From contig OX422185.1 in assembly GCA_949130485.1 (NCBI GenBank), positions 10,266,118-10,330,117 on the forward strand: a DNA stretch of 64,000 nt, written 5' to 3'. Positions within the stretch are counted from its first letter, which is position 1. Every line of letters begins with the position of its first letter. A program made the position numbers and the translations under genes. This document shows positions 10,084 to 22,518 of this stretch, piece by piece. Below the pieces are notes generated by a model. That model made no database searches. It saw nothing but the letters and a program-made list of their open reading frames with translations, and was not told the DNA's origin. Source of the stretch: Agelas oroides. Lineage: Eukaryota > Porifera > Demospongiae > Agelasida > Agelasidae.

Positions 10084-10590
10084 ATCCCACCCACCTACCA
10101 CTCACCTATTTTTTCAGGAGACTGTCTCAGTTCTTGCTCTCTTTCAGTGGACTCACTTTCCTGCAGTAATCCATCACATCAGAACAGAACAATACCCGGT
10201 CTAACACTGACATATAACAATACCGGACAGTCTGGAGAAATCATGATCTATACCCACATTGTTAGTCTGTTGCCTATCCACCCTTCAGTCCACACATCAG
10301 AGAATCCTTGCTCCTCAAGGCCTGTTTAATTTTTCACGTGTGAAAACCTCCACACTATGAAAAAAGCAAGTGCCTAAACCCCACCTAAACTTTAGTCTAG
10401 CCCCTAAAGCAATTCATGATCACCCACTCCATGCATTAAGGTAATCTCCAGTCACCAAGGCCAGTTCAATGATGATTCATTCATGTGTGGAACTCCCACA
10501 TGTGGAACAAATATCTATATCTATGATGTGTCTGGTGCTTCTTCACTCGATACCACAACTATCCTCAACAGTACAGTCTCATGTACTAAC

Positions 10591-13500
10591 CCCCAACATA
10601 TTTAGATCAGCAGCTTGCATGAGGTATGCCACTACTTCATCATATCTGCATTCAGCTGCCAAATCCTGTGGAATCCTCTGATGGCAGCAAGATGACAAAC
10701 ATTTAAGAACAAAATAATGAACACAACAATTACTAATATCTGAGACTAATTCAGGGGCAAAATTTCAATCCACTTTGGAAATCATTATACATGCAAGATT
10801 AGTGAACACAGGGCTCCTTTTTAGGTGCCTTCAATGAGGCTAACTCAAACTGAAATCAGTTGTACATATGTTCTGTATATCTATATACTGTCATTATGGA
10901 AATTAGTTATATAATGAACAACAGTAGCTAGGATCCCATCCTGCACATTTACTCCACTATTGTATCTCTGCAATGGCACACCTTCATACAGTGTGGTGGG
11001 ACTGAGTGTCAACAACACTGTAACAGCTGACAACAGTTTATGTTTGTGGAATGTCGTGGGAGAGGCTATGGATTGTATGAGTGCATACAGTTATTGCAAA
11101 TATTCCATAATGCATGCATCAAATTTGTTTGTCTGACTTTCGTAAGTGCATACTCTTACTGCCACACAAATTTGAACATGGTCGACCATGTATGCCCAAT
11201 TAGCTTAGAATACAGCTGTCTATGAAGTTAGCCAAACAAAAGTGACACTGAAGCTTTATAATGGTAGCAATGTAAACAGCTGCTACACACCTTCATACAG
11301 ATTCTGGAATATGGTGTGATATAGAGTCACACAAACTGTACACATCAGTGGCATAGCTAGGATTTGAAGAGTGGTCGGGCCCACCAGGGAGGAAGCTCTG
11401 AGACTATTGGTACTTCACTTTGCATAGAGAACGCGTATAGACACCCATACACGTTTGAGTCGACGCTTCACTGCCGTATCCACTTGCTTATCCAAAATAG
11501 CTATCTAAGGTCAGTCTTAGTCTTTTGCATGCTTGGCCATTTTGTGTGTGCACGTGGCTCAATCTCACGTGAAAGCATTGAGTCGTGCAAGTTGCTGATC
11601 TGACACAGAACGGTACTGGTCCGTGCAGAACTGGCAACTACTAACTATATAGCTACTTGAAAGCAAGAAATATTACAAGGTAAGCTTGATTTACGAGTGG
11701 TCGGGCCTGGCCCTACTAGGCCCATTCCTGGCTACACTGACCTCACATGATTTACCAGGGCACTCAGAAATTCACCAGGGCCTGGGCCCGTATGGGCCCG
11801 GGTGTAGCTACGCCACTGGTACACATAAGTAGATGCACTAATTGGATTTGCTTGTCTGACTTTCAGGCAGACCAGTTAGTGACTTCTATCTCTGACAATA
11901 TACTAGTAATTACCTGTACAAGTGCATACCAGACTCTTGTCAAATGCATGGGAACAAGGCTAACTTTAATCAACAGTACCTATCCACAGTACCTAGCCTC
12001 GTTCCCAGGCCACTCTCAGATTTTATCTCGCAGCTGTGGAGAGTTTTCTCCACAGCTGCAAGATAAAATCTGGGAGAGGCCTGGGAACAAGGCTATAATA
12101 TACCCTCATTTACTTGCCCCCAAACATTCTTCACTGTAGATGTTGGCTCCTTTCTCAACTAAGTATTGCACTGTGTCGACATGGCCATTTCTAGCTGCCC
12201 AGTGCAGGGGAGTGTACTGATGGTGAGAAGAAAAGAAAATTGAACATGGTGAATGCTCAGTTAGCCTAGTATACATGCATGTACAAGTTTGGCAATGTGG
12301 TAAAATCGCTGTGCATTATATGAGTACCTGCAATTTGAAGTGCTGCATAAGGAACGAATTTGCCTGACTTCCGTATGCCAATTAGTAATACAATTTACAA
12401 TAGTATTTTGAGAATTGCAGGTTATACAGTGCTGAGTTAGCCTAATATACAGCTTATTGTGACAAATGAAGGTGACTCAAAATGTTTAGAAACTTCTCAA
12501 TAACATTGTAGTGGAATGTGCTGAGTCAACATGGCAATACAATCGAAATATGTGACAGAATAATCTTCAATTTCTACACAGGACTGCCACAAATGACAAT
12601 ATTATGATATTATATTATGTGTTGATGATCGTATAACTAATTACGTGAACAATCATGAACAGTGGATACCAGATAGCTCAGATGCATTAAGGGATGACCA
12701 CTGTATACTTAAAACTTTGAGGCAGTATTAATCACACTGGATTTCTACTATGATCATGATACTTAGTGAGAGCTTACTTGCCATCAACTAATGGTCACAT
12801 CATTCTTGACCAGGTGTCTTGACCAGGCCATAGATAAGGTATATTATCTACGACCAGGCCCACATTCGTTTTGTAAGTGAAGTGAAAAGTGCCGTTGGAA
12901 AGAATGCAAAACCTGGAGCAGTTCCCAGAGTGCCAAGAGCAACAATAGTAGTAACTAGATCTCACTGGGGATCAAGAAATTCTTACGGATAATATAAGAG
13001 TTTGTGTCTTGCCAATTTAGGAAATCAGCCGTTTTCAATGACAAAATTACTACATAGCCCATTCAAATCTTCATCCTTCATGTTCCCCCCGTGAGATCCT
13101 GTAAGAACTTGAGACATTGAAACTATCTAATGCAGTAAAGATGGATTTTTCAGTGCAGAACTGCTCCGGGTAAGCATCACTTTCACAAAGGGAAACACCA
13201 ATTTTGACACTTTATAGCACTGACACACAACTCAAACATAGACCGAAGACTGCTCTTTTCTACATGCACTGAAATACCTTCCATCGTAGATGCCAACTAG
13301 CAACTAACACACTGGATGATCGATACTTTTGATGGCAGAAACTGGCACTGAACTTAGCTACCTCTCATCACTAGTTTCCGTGGATTAATAATACACTTCC
13401 CTAATCTTTTCCGAGATATGGAAAATCATAAAGTCATGCCTTAATGCACCTGAGGGGAAAGTGAACAAACTGTAAACATGGTCCCCCCAAATGTCCAGTT

Positions 13501-16500
13501 AGCCTACTATAGAATTGGCTGCAAAATTTGTGTAACAAGAGTGATGCTTCCCATACCCGGTATCTTCCTTTCTGTTCAATCTCTGACCCCAAAACTGAAC
13601 CCAAGTGCACTTTCAGCCTCAATAAGCAGACTTATTACTTCAACCATGCCCACTCATTAGCGAGCATGCAATAGTCAACATTCTCGGTGGCAAACACCTG
13701 TTCAAATCCCAAGCAGCTTCCCTGCCAGACCCAAAAGGTGAGAGTAGCGTTTTCTACACCTGTTCATGTAGCCAGGTTGAGAATTAGCCCACTCAGTGCC
13801 AACCATGGTTCTTTTACAGCCAAGCCTAGCAGCTGCCATGTGCACAGCACCCTGCGGGTGACACCACCCAACACCCCCTGTCCCACCCATTCTGCTGATG
13901 CAGAACCTACACACCAGCATGCAGATACTTTTTTTTCTGTGCAGTGCGCAATATGATGTAACCAAAAGTTCACTATAGGGTTTGAAGCGTTAGCTAATTA
14001 AAGCCTATCAATACACACTCTTCATACAGATTCTGGAAATGGTGAGAATATGTGACATTAGCTGTGCACTGGGCATTGCATGAGCAAATGCACTAATTGT
14101 AATTACTTGCATAATGAATGATGTTTGCTTGTGTGACTTCCAGGCAGACTAACTAGTGACTGCAACAAGACATTCTAGTTTGGCAAATCAGTTATGATCT
14201 GTGGTGACCAGTCAGGTACTTGGGTACGATGTAATTCACACTTGTACTAATCCACAGTCAGTAGTACAGTCTCATTCACTTACCGCAGCATCATCTAGGC
14301 AGTTGAGATTAGCTCCTTCTTCAACAAGGCATTTCACTGTGTTCGTATGGCCTCTCTCAGCTGCCCAGTGCAGGGGAGACATCTGATGGGGAGAAAGAAC
14401 AACTATTACATGAATGACCAGTTACCTTAGTATACAGCTGGCTGTCATACTGAAGGTGACAAGCTACTCAATAATGACAATGCAAGCATTGATATACACC
14501 TACAGACTATATAGCTGTGCAGTACATGTACTCACTGTAAGTACAGGTTGCTACACCTTGAGCTTGGCCTGTTTGCTGACACCTTGTCATATCTAAGGCA
14601 CATAGCCATTAAGCTACACCTCTCTCTCTCTGAATCTTGTGGATGGGAAGAAGCAAGTTCTAAAGTAGTTTCATCTCATAACTATACTACAGTAGTCTGC
14701 CAATAGTAAGAAAAACTAAGCGTTTGACAGTAAACAATGACTGTACTCTACAGCACAAAGGGCAAATTACTTGTATTAATAGTATTCATAGGAAAAATCA
14801 CAACTTGTAATTAGACCACTGCGATGTGCCATGTTAGTACAGTGAGCATTTGATAATAACAACAGCTACATTTATAGAACTGACAGGAGGGTACATTACT
14901 TGTAACACAAGATGTGACCATGTCATCTGTAAGCTGTGTCACTAGAGTTCTTGAGTTCACTTGCTCCTAGCTATTTGATCAACATCAACTCCAAAGAGCA
15001 GCACAAGTGATGTCAGATTTACTGATTTAAAGTCATTCATGTAACTAGGGTATGTTGTAAAGGTTACACAACCCTAGTAAGAAGAATATTTAGATTTAAT
15101 GAATATATAAATAAGATATCTTGTTGTCATTGCAGTCTTGTTTGTGTCAGTCCATTTGGTTGTGACGTTCAGTGTGCTCTGGACGTTATTCCAACAGTGT
15201 GTGTGTAACCTCCACAACATGTCCCGGCTTTACATGTCCTAGTATAGAGGATATCTTACTGGCTACTGTGCCACTGCATTAATTTTACCATAGTGTTGTG
15301 TCTTGTAATCCAGGTAACATTCAAACTGAAGACAGCAATGTAAGTTCAGTCAATAACAATATCAGAAGTTGGGTTAGTAACAATATAACTTACTACCACA
15401 TGAGAATGTCTAGGATGTTCAGGCACTGTTGACATGGCGTTGATATCTACAGAAAATAAGAGTCATCTGATCACTTCACAACTATACATGCACAACACTC
15501 AGTGAAGCTATAATCAGAACTAAAGTTCATATACCAGGTTATTATCTTGCCCTAGGGATGCATGGTCTTTTACTTGTGGGCGTCAGGCTATCAACAATTT
15601 TTTTTTTAATACTGGCAAATATAACCAGCCATAATACCACACTAGAGCCATAAATGCATAACTGCTAAAGCCATAAAGCTTATACATACACATCCTAGGG
15701 ATGGTCATTTTATATATCATGATCATACTACATATTCGTCTTGGAATAAGCCAAACACCAAAATGTAATACAAGGAAAATATGAACCATTACACATCTCA
15801 AAGGTATTTTCATAACATTTTCATTTGTTGTCTAGGTAACAGTTTACAAACAGCGCTCCCAGGGACACATGGTTATTTTATATGACTGTGGTTGTTTTAT
15901 GTATGGTGGTCCAGCTAGGTCCAACACCAGACCCCAAAATTATAACCTGCTACCTAGGCCATGCAACAGTTCAAGGGATGTTAGCATATCATGTTTATTT
16001 GTTGCCTAGGTAACAGGTTATATTCAGCTGCACTTGCTATATATCAATGTATGTAAACACTAATACACACATCATGCACATGTACAAATGTATATAGCCA
16101 ACTATCGACAAGATTTGGAACCTCTAGAAGTGCACAATGGAAGATAATTGTAGCTAATAACAAGTCAGAACACTGTCTGCTCCAAAGGCACTTGGCCTAT
16201 GGGTATTTAACATTCTTAGTAATGACACACTCAGTGTGTTTTTGTGCAGGCAGCACCATGTGGCAACTCACAACCGTTCAGTCAAATGTCATGAGCATGA
16301 CAGAGGGCTGACATTAAAAACCATGAACAATGCATGTATTACCATTCATCTATACTGCTGATTACTAGTAACTAGTGGTGGTTGAGGGGCGGGGGCATAT
16401 AATATTCACAAATATTTGCTCTTGATAGGACTTACATACACCATTCTGAAGAAGAGTCTCCACCATTGGATTGGAACCAACATATGCAGCATAGCACAAT

Positions 16501-19500
16501 GAGTTTTCTAGTAGTTCCTTCATCAACTCATCATTCTGAAGATGCCTAACCAGCTCGTCAAGGTGACAGTGGAAGCAGTCCACATCGTTGTGTGCAACGC
16601 TGTTTCGGAGTATGATCTGTAATTTCTACATGAGGCACATAAATACACTACAGTAACCTAATGCAGCCAATGGGAGCACTGCAGATGCTATCTCGGAGTG
16701 TCGTCAGTAATTTTATCTAAAGGGTACACATATACACTACTTTAGATTAAACAAATTTGTCAAAGTACTCCTATTGATGATTCTTAATATGAGAGAACTG
16801 TTAGCACAAAACACCAGCATTCTGTGGTATAAATAATAACCCAATGTCTTGGACACAACACTAGTTATCACTGGGTTAGCTTGGTAAACACCATTTCATA
16901 CACGATGCACAGATGGCTACTTGGGTCTGTCTAAGCTTACACCAAATAAGTATCACTCTCAGTGCCAACAGCAATACTACTGAAATACCACAACAATCTC
17001 TACTTATCTTTTTTTGTTACATATCCCAGTTTAGTGAGCACATCAGGATGTGTCAGAAACTGTGCTCTCGCAAAAGTGCTTGCACTTAATTTTATAACTG
17101 TATCTGAATCGTATGCATGTCACATAATGCCGTTGAAATCACATAAACAGACAACCTTGTTCTCATGACTATGCAGGACTTAACCTAACTAGAAGCTATC
17201 TCCCAGTGGCCCACTACAATGCTACAAGACGTATCATGTCAATCTGTACTACAGTGTACCTCCACTTCTGATAGTGCTTCATAGTCCTCTTCTGATTCTG
17301 TCTCATATTCCTTTGAACGTTCAGTAGAGCTTGATTCTCTTTCTCCGGCAGAGCCAGATTTATTTTCTTCTGAGTCTCCAGTAGAATCTACCCTTTCACC
17401 CACTCCACCTGTAACCAAATAAGAGTTATAAATTGCCAAATAGCTTCTAAATGGTAGACAACATCACTATAACAATAAACTACTTCTGTGTGTTCTATCT
17501 TTTCACTATATACACTCTGCATGTAGTGGATTTTTTCAGTTGTAGCTGTTAAGTATATTAGGGAACAGTTTGTGGCTAGGTTTGGTCTGCTCCCTTCCTA
17601 AGTTACTTAAACATAACCCTGACCCAGATTTATTTGTGGAAACTTCCACACAATAAGAACATTGATATGCACATGTTGCTGTTGGCACTACTCAGGGCAT
17701 GTGAAATACTAGATGTACAGGGTGTTTATAAAAATCATGGAATCTAAACGACCAGATGAAACTTGATTTGTGCATGTGTGAAGCCTTAAGCTATCCGCAT
17801 GGTACCATGGAAATCACATTTGTGGCTGTGGCACTATTTATCAATTATGCTAATATTTGATAATATATCTTCAAAAGGCAGAACAGAAGACGGTTGCTCG
17901 CTACCCAACTTGCTATACAAATTCAACTGAAGGTACTACACATGGAAGTATCTGGAAGAACATGTAGTTTCCTACAGTATTCCTGCATGACGCCAATTAA
18001 AAATCCTAAATATTGGATAGCGGTGAGACACTACACACTATGGAAGCGCCACCAACAAGCTTACCTTCTTCCAGAAAGTTTTGATGAAAAGCAATCCTTT
18101 GAGCCATGTCCCAGGGCCGTAGCCATCAGTTTTGAAGTGGTCAGGTTCGTATTGCGTGCATAAGTATGTTACAGCTAGGGGGTTGTGGGAGCATGCCCCC
18201 CCAGAAAATTTTTGAAAATTAGAGGCTATGAGATTGCTTCTGACATCATGTTTGGGCCAATGCTTCTCGGAGGCCAGACGACAGAGTTTCACACGTATGA
18301 ATATCTACCCTTTCTGCCCATTGCGTCGTACAGCACTGGTTTCGGCTTTCAAGCCACACCCTTCGCAGATGTGGCTTGCGAGACTATAATCAAAAGAACG
18401 GAAAGTTGTTGGAAGGAAGATTTGGAAGAGTTCTTTCGCACTGTTCGCAGCCATCTCGCAAGTTTCAACATGCCACTTGTGTGCTTGGGGGCTTGCGTTG
18501 GCACCCGCCAAACAATCGTACTAATTGGCGACGCCAAGCAAGCCATGGGTGGGGGATTATTGGAACACTCTTCGAATTTCTGTTTTACATCTGAACTTCA
18601 AACGAAGTGCAGGGAACTCTTTTCCTCATTAAAAGTTTCTCACCTACCGTATTTATTCGAATACAAAAACCGGAAATCAACAAAACTTTTCTACGACATG
18701 GCATCTTTGGGTTTGGTGTTTTGCAAAAACTGGAAATCAGCAAAACTGGAACTTTACCACATGGCATCTCTGGAGTTGTTGTTATTGTGGACCATCACGT
18801 TACTAAAAACTTGATTCATGCCTAGCTACTTCTACAGCTTCAAAAAGTTCCACAAAAGAGAAAAAATAATCTAGAAGCCTTCAGTTGAGTGAAGTCAGAA
18901 ATTCAGCAAAACACAAAAGGTTTACTTGCAGTGTCCAAGATCTCCAGCACAATTTCTTCAGAAAGCCGCTTTTGTACATTCATTGTGTGTAGTGGCAGCA
19001 GAAAGGCCACAGTGACCAAGACTGTATTCATTGGGTAGGTCCAGGTATCATAGTTCTAGTTAAAGCCCAGCCCAGCACTCGAAGCACCTGGCCACGGTCA
19101 CCAACTAGGCTAGGCATACGGCCACGAGACCTGGGCCTACTCAACAAATACAGTCTTGCATGGCCACTGTGGCCTTTCTGCTGCTTCTAGACACGAGCTT
19201 GCTTTCACAAGGAGGCATTACACACTACTCACAGCAACTGACACTACAGCACTCTACTAAACTCCTCTTGAGGGGTTCCGCCAGGCCACATCTTAACTAA
19301 CTTAATCATAAACTGATTATTCAATGCCAATGCCGACAGGAAGCTGGGAAGATCCCCAATTTTACGGACAGTGAACGGATGAAGACTCCCAAAATTGACT
19401 GCCTGCTAAAGTTTAAGAAGGCAAAGAAGTCCAGTAGCTTGGATTCCAGGTTTGTCGACCTTGAAAATACAGGATTCCCTGAAAAAATTTGCTATCCCAC

Positions 19501-22500
19501 TACGTGGGGCAAGAATTTTTGACCATGCTTTGCGCAGTTCAGCATGGCTTCTACACTTCCAATTTGCTTCCTACGCCTATGCATCAGCAGGGTTCATCTA
19601 ATGACAAGAATCGAACAATGATCGTAAATGCATTATACCTTGTTGAAGTTGAGATGGGGAACCAATGGGCTGCAGCATACCAGAAGATGGGGCAAATCAT
19701 GCAGAGAAAGTAATTGTGATTATGTCCATAGGTTTTGCAATGAATCCCAAACAACAGGTCATGAGTTGAGCAGGTACCGCATGGCTGGAAAATTTGGCGG
19801 GAATTAAATTTTGGCGGATTGCTCCATATGACCCTGTACAAAAAAATTGGTGGATTTTAATTTGGTGGTTTGTCTACAAGCTGAGCACAAGCCAGCATGG
19901 TGTGATGTCATGTTATGCACATTTGAAATTTTTTTTTTTTTTTAATATAAAACAACAACCAAATAAGCAGCATGTGCACATATACAAAACTCTGAGAAGA
20001 TAAAGGATAAAAGATGAAAGAAAGAATTAATTGGTTCGGAGGGTATTTTGAAAGATGAACAGTTATGGTAGAGCGGGGATGAGTCCTTCCTGTACCACCA
20101 GGTCGATTGGTGTGTACTCGTGTGTTGCAAAATCCTGTCAGGAGCGTGACCCTCTAGGCACATTACAGCAGAACGAACCAGGGAGAAGGAAAGGTGGCAT
20201 CTTATCTTAGCCAGCCCATTACGTTACTGTATGGTTGTTCTCTCTTGGCTGCAATAAGGGTGGCTAGTCGCTTGTATGCCACTGTAGCTGCTCTTCCCAT
20301 CCCTCCAGAGGTACTGAATACCAATGGGGTGAAAGATCCATGTTCTACCTCACGGACACGATCTTCATATTTAGTGGCGGAATTTAATGCTATGCGTAAG
20401 TGGAAGTGGAAACATACATATGCAAGTGCATATGAGACTGCTGCAATGAGGAGACGGCTGACTCAGGTGTATTAAGGCACGGGAGGTCTAAAGTACTAAA
20501 TTGCTCACAGATGCCTAGTTTACACTCCATCGACGACGTCGACTGATTGATGTCTTGTGCCCCAAATTCAATTCTCTGCCAAATTTTCCAGCCATACGGT
20601 ACGTTAGCAGCTAACATACGCTAGGTAAGATGGGTTTTGATTGCCAATCAATTGCACTTTACGAACTTACTTGGTCTAGTAGTTATACATGTATATGCTA
20701 GGCTGACTCCTGACAAATATAATACAGCTGTTCTCTAGAGATTATTTCATGGTGTTATGTAAAAGAATATTTAGCAGTAAACATAGTAAGTTCTAGACTC
20801 GTCCCTTAGTGGGATAGAAACTTATAATTATGCAATAGGCAACTGTGTTACGGAAACTAAGGAGCTGGTGGCTACCCCACAAAGGTCTCTCAGTTACATG
20901 TGACATGCCAGGGAAGAATGATACGTGTGTGGCTGAACAGGTGGCTGGCCCAACTTGATGAGGGAAGTGGAATGCATTTGGGTTAATGGAAAACATCAAA
21001 GCAATATGTTCCTAGCTAACCTTGTACTGACTCTTGCTCCAAATTTAATGTAGGAGACATAATGTATTCATTGCATATGCATTTACGCTTCACTCCAGAA
21101 GTACTATGTTCCTCAACACTCCGTCTTGATTTAGTTGATGCAGCTTCTCCATGTGTACCTGCGGTTATGCTTGAAAGTTCAACTGTGTGGAATGAGAAAT
21201 GAGAGAGCTAGCATGGTTTCTGGGGTTGGCTGCCATGACAACCAAGTGTACCCTTCCAGGGCATATGTTAAACACAAATTAACAGACAATATCATTTGTC
21301 TTGCTCAATAGAACAGACCAATCTGCTCCAAGAGTGGAAGCATCAAGACACTAGTAAATACTGACATTGTTCCTGACTCTCCTATATACTGCAAGGGAAG
21401 GAAAGCTGGGTATATATACTGCAAAAACAAAGTTGTTGTCTTAGCACAGTATTTGGTTGCTACAATTGCATGACTAGCAAATCTTATGAATGCAATGTAG
21501 TACTGGAAAAGAATTCATGCAGTGGGAGCTGATACTTGAATAAACTTTACTAGACTCCCACAGAATGTACTACATTCTTGTTGGCATAGGAAGGATATAT
21601 ATAGTCACGCAATTGTAGTAACCACATAGTTTGCTAAAACAACAATTTTCCTTTTACGGTATATACATAGCTGCATGGGAATGAGGCTAAGAAACCACAG
21701 ATCCCTTAGTTTCACTGATTAGAGCACTTCACTGAAATCTTTTGTTGCTACTCAGAATGAAGGCAAATCACAGTGTTAGATCAGGTAAATGGTGAAGGAT
21801 GCTGAAGTGATATAGCTAGCCTCCTAGGGTATGGAGTATAGCTATTGGAAGGAAATGACTATAATTACATTTCACTAGGCAATCCTTAATAGAAAAGCTG
21901 CCTATGTCTGCTGTCATACACAATTTCAGTTTACCTTGGATGTGTTGCCTTTGCCTCCTGACTAGGCTCATCTACTTCTTACGGAGAGTTAATGGTCTAA
22001 GTTTTGTTTCTAACAATTTTGGGGGGGGGGGGGGGGGGGGGGGAGGGGGAGGCCTTCCCTGCCTCCAGGTTTGATTGCTTGCAGTATCAAAACTAGAGCC
22101 AAGGAAGGATGAGAATGAGGATAGGCTGGAGGTTCGAGAGACAATTTACGCCTGAAGGCCTAGGAATGAGGTTCAGTGGGGGGTTGGAGGGACAATTCAT
22201 GTGTTCACGTAGGAAGCACTTACTTTGCATACTATCCACCAGTAACTGCATTGAGGGGTCCTCTTTTAAAGCTGACATAAACACATGAAATGTTTGTGGA
22301 TGAAGTTGAATCTGCTTCTCAACAGCACTCAACAATACATTGTTCTTGTTCAGTGTGGGAAGTCCCACTGCACTTATGTCTTCCTTTACTCGAGGTGTAA
22401 TGATGCGCAATGACAATAGCCGTGTAGCCAGAGGGAGAGGGTCTTGGATGGTGTGAACCAGTCTGTCATAGTGCTCCCGGAAAATACGGTAAGTTATTGG

Positions 22501-22518
22501 AGGCTTACGTGTCGCCAT
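10591..22518 (-). CDS. Eight-exon gene: CARD-like death-fold domain plus ankyrin repeats
   Basis: Exons (high to low): 22224-22518, 21021-21158, 17260-17408, 16436-16616, 15394-15446, 14284-14382, 12118-12216, 10591-10677. Exon phases agree at every junction and donors/acceptors fit GT-AG, except a GC donor (GCAAGT) after exon 7. The start ATG (22518) has A at -3, G at +4 and an in-frame stop just upstream. Exon 1 (98 codons) looks like a CARD/death-fold helical bundle (YRIFREHYDRLV, LLSAVEKQIQ, ALKEDPSMQLLVDSM). Exons 2-3 encode a Lys/Arg then very acidic Ser/Glu linker. Exons 4-8 hold four ankyrin repeats (LCYAAYVGSNPMVETLL; MSPLHWAAERGH; YTPLHWAARNGH; QDLAAECRYDEVV); exons 6 and 7 are each 99 nt, one repeat per exon. 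About 367 codons. The 3' end is unsure: reading on gives a stop at 10579-10581, or further exons follow. A signalling adaptor role is inferred. Confidence 0.72.
11346..11818. mobile_element. hAT-like non-autonomous element, 473 bp
   Basis: Perfect 8-bp target duplication GTACACAT at 11338-11345 and 11819-11826. The termini are CAGTGGCATAGCTAGG and, on the other strand, CAGTGGCGTAGCTACACC. Eight-base duplications with CAGTGGCGTAGC-like ends are characteristic of hAT elements. It lies in the last intron of the ankyrin gene and carries no transposase. Confidence 0.88.
11994..12095. mobile_element. TAGCC-family hairpin element, 102 bp
   Basis: Almost the whole segment is one inverted repeat: TAGCCTCGTTCCCAGGCC at the left pairs with its near-complement at the right, including a shared inner AGATTTTATCT. 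Flanks show only a weak 9-bp match (5 of 9). It sits 16 bp past the GC splice donor of ankyrin exon 7, so in RNA it would form a hairpin next to that donor. Confidence 0.7.
19007..19490 (+). repeat. Dispersed repeat copy (family also at 34060-35110)
   Basis: Long similarity to two blocks at 34,060-34,260 and 34,903-35,110, including the shared phrases CAGCCCAGCACTCGAAGC and CTCTACTAAACTCC. Its left part also contains an internal inverted repeat (GGCCACAGTG near 19007 versus its complement near 19170). This copy lacks the 0.64-kb insertion seen in the 34-kb copy, so it serves as the empty-site version. Confidence 0.75.
19929..20480 (-). pseudogene. LINE 3' end: reverse-transcriptase C-terminal fragment
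   Basis: On the minus strand a frame encodes REVEHGSFTPLVFSTSGG and YKRLATLIAAKREQPYS. After a shift near 20200 it continues as CHLSFSLVRSAVMCLEGH. This is the conserved extreme C-terminus of many invertebrate LINE ORF2 proteins. A T-run at 19929-19943 (poly(A) on the minus strand) marks the 3' end. It is 5'-truncated and lies in an intron of the ankyrin gene. Confidence 0.8.
22020..22052. repeat. Poly(G) tract
   Basis: About 23 consecutive G followed by GGGAGGGGGAGG, in intron 1 of the ankyrin gene. Length is likely variable or mis-called. Confidence 0.9.

Larger units (their letters stand above)
17409..21020. other. Intron 2 of the CARD-like/ankyrin gene
   Basis: This 3.6-kb intron holds the dispersed repeat at 19007 and the LINE tail at 19929. 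A 209-codon plus-strand frame at 18185-18814 has no recognisable domain; its left flank (GTAGCC near 18117, then a CATGCCCCCCAGAAAATTTT-like stretch) resembles the interior of the hAT-like element at 39509, so it is probably part of a decayed element. Confidence 0.5.

Noticed and set aside
9868-10204. Several overlapping ORFs in the CA repeat
   Set aside because: They encode only Thr-His or Cys-Val dipeptide repeats from the microsatellite.
18185-18814. 209-codon plus-strand ORF
   Set aside because: No recognisable domain, competing minus-strand ORFs of similar quality, and transposon-like sequence at its left end, within an intron.
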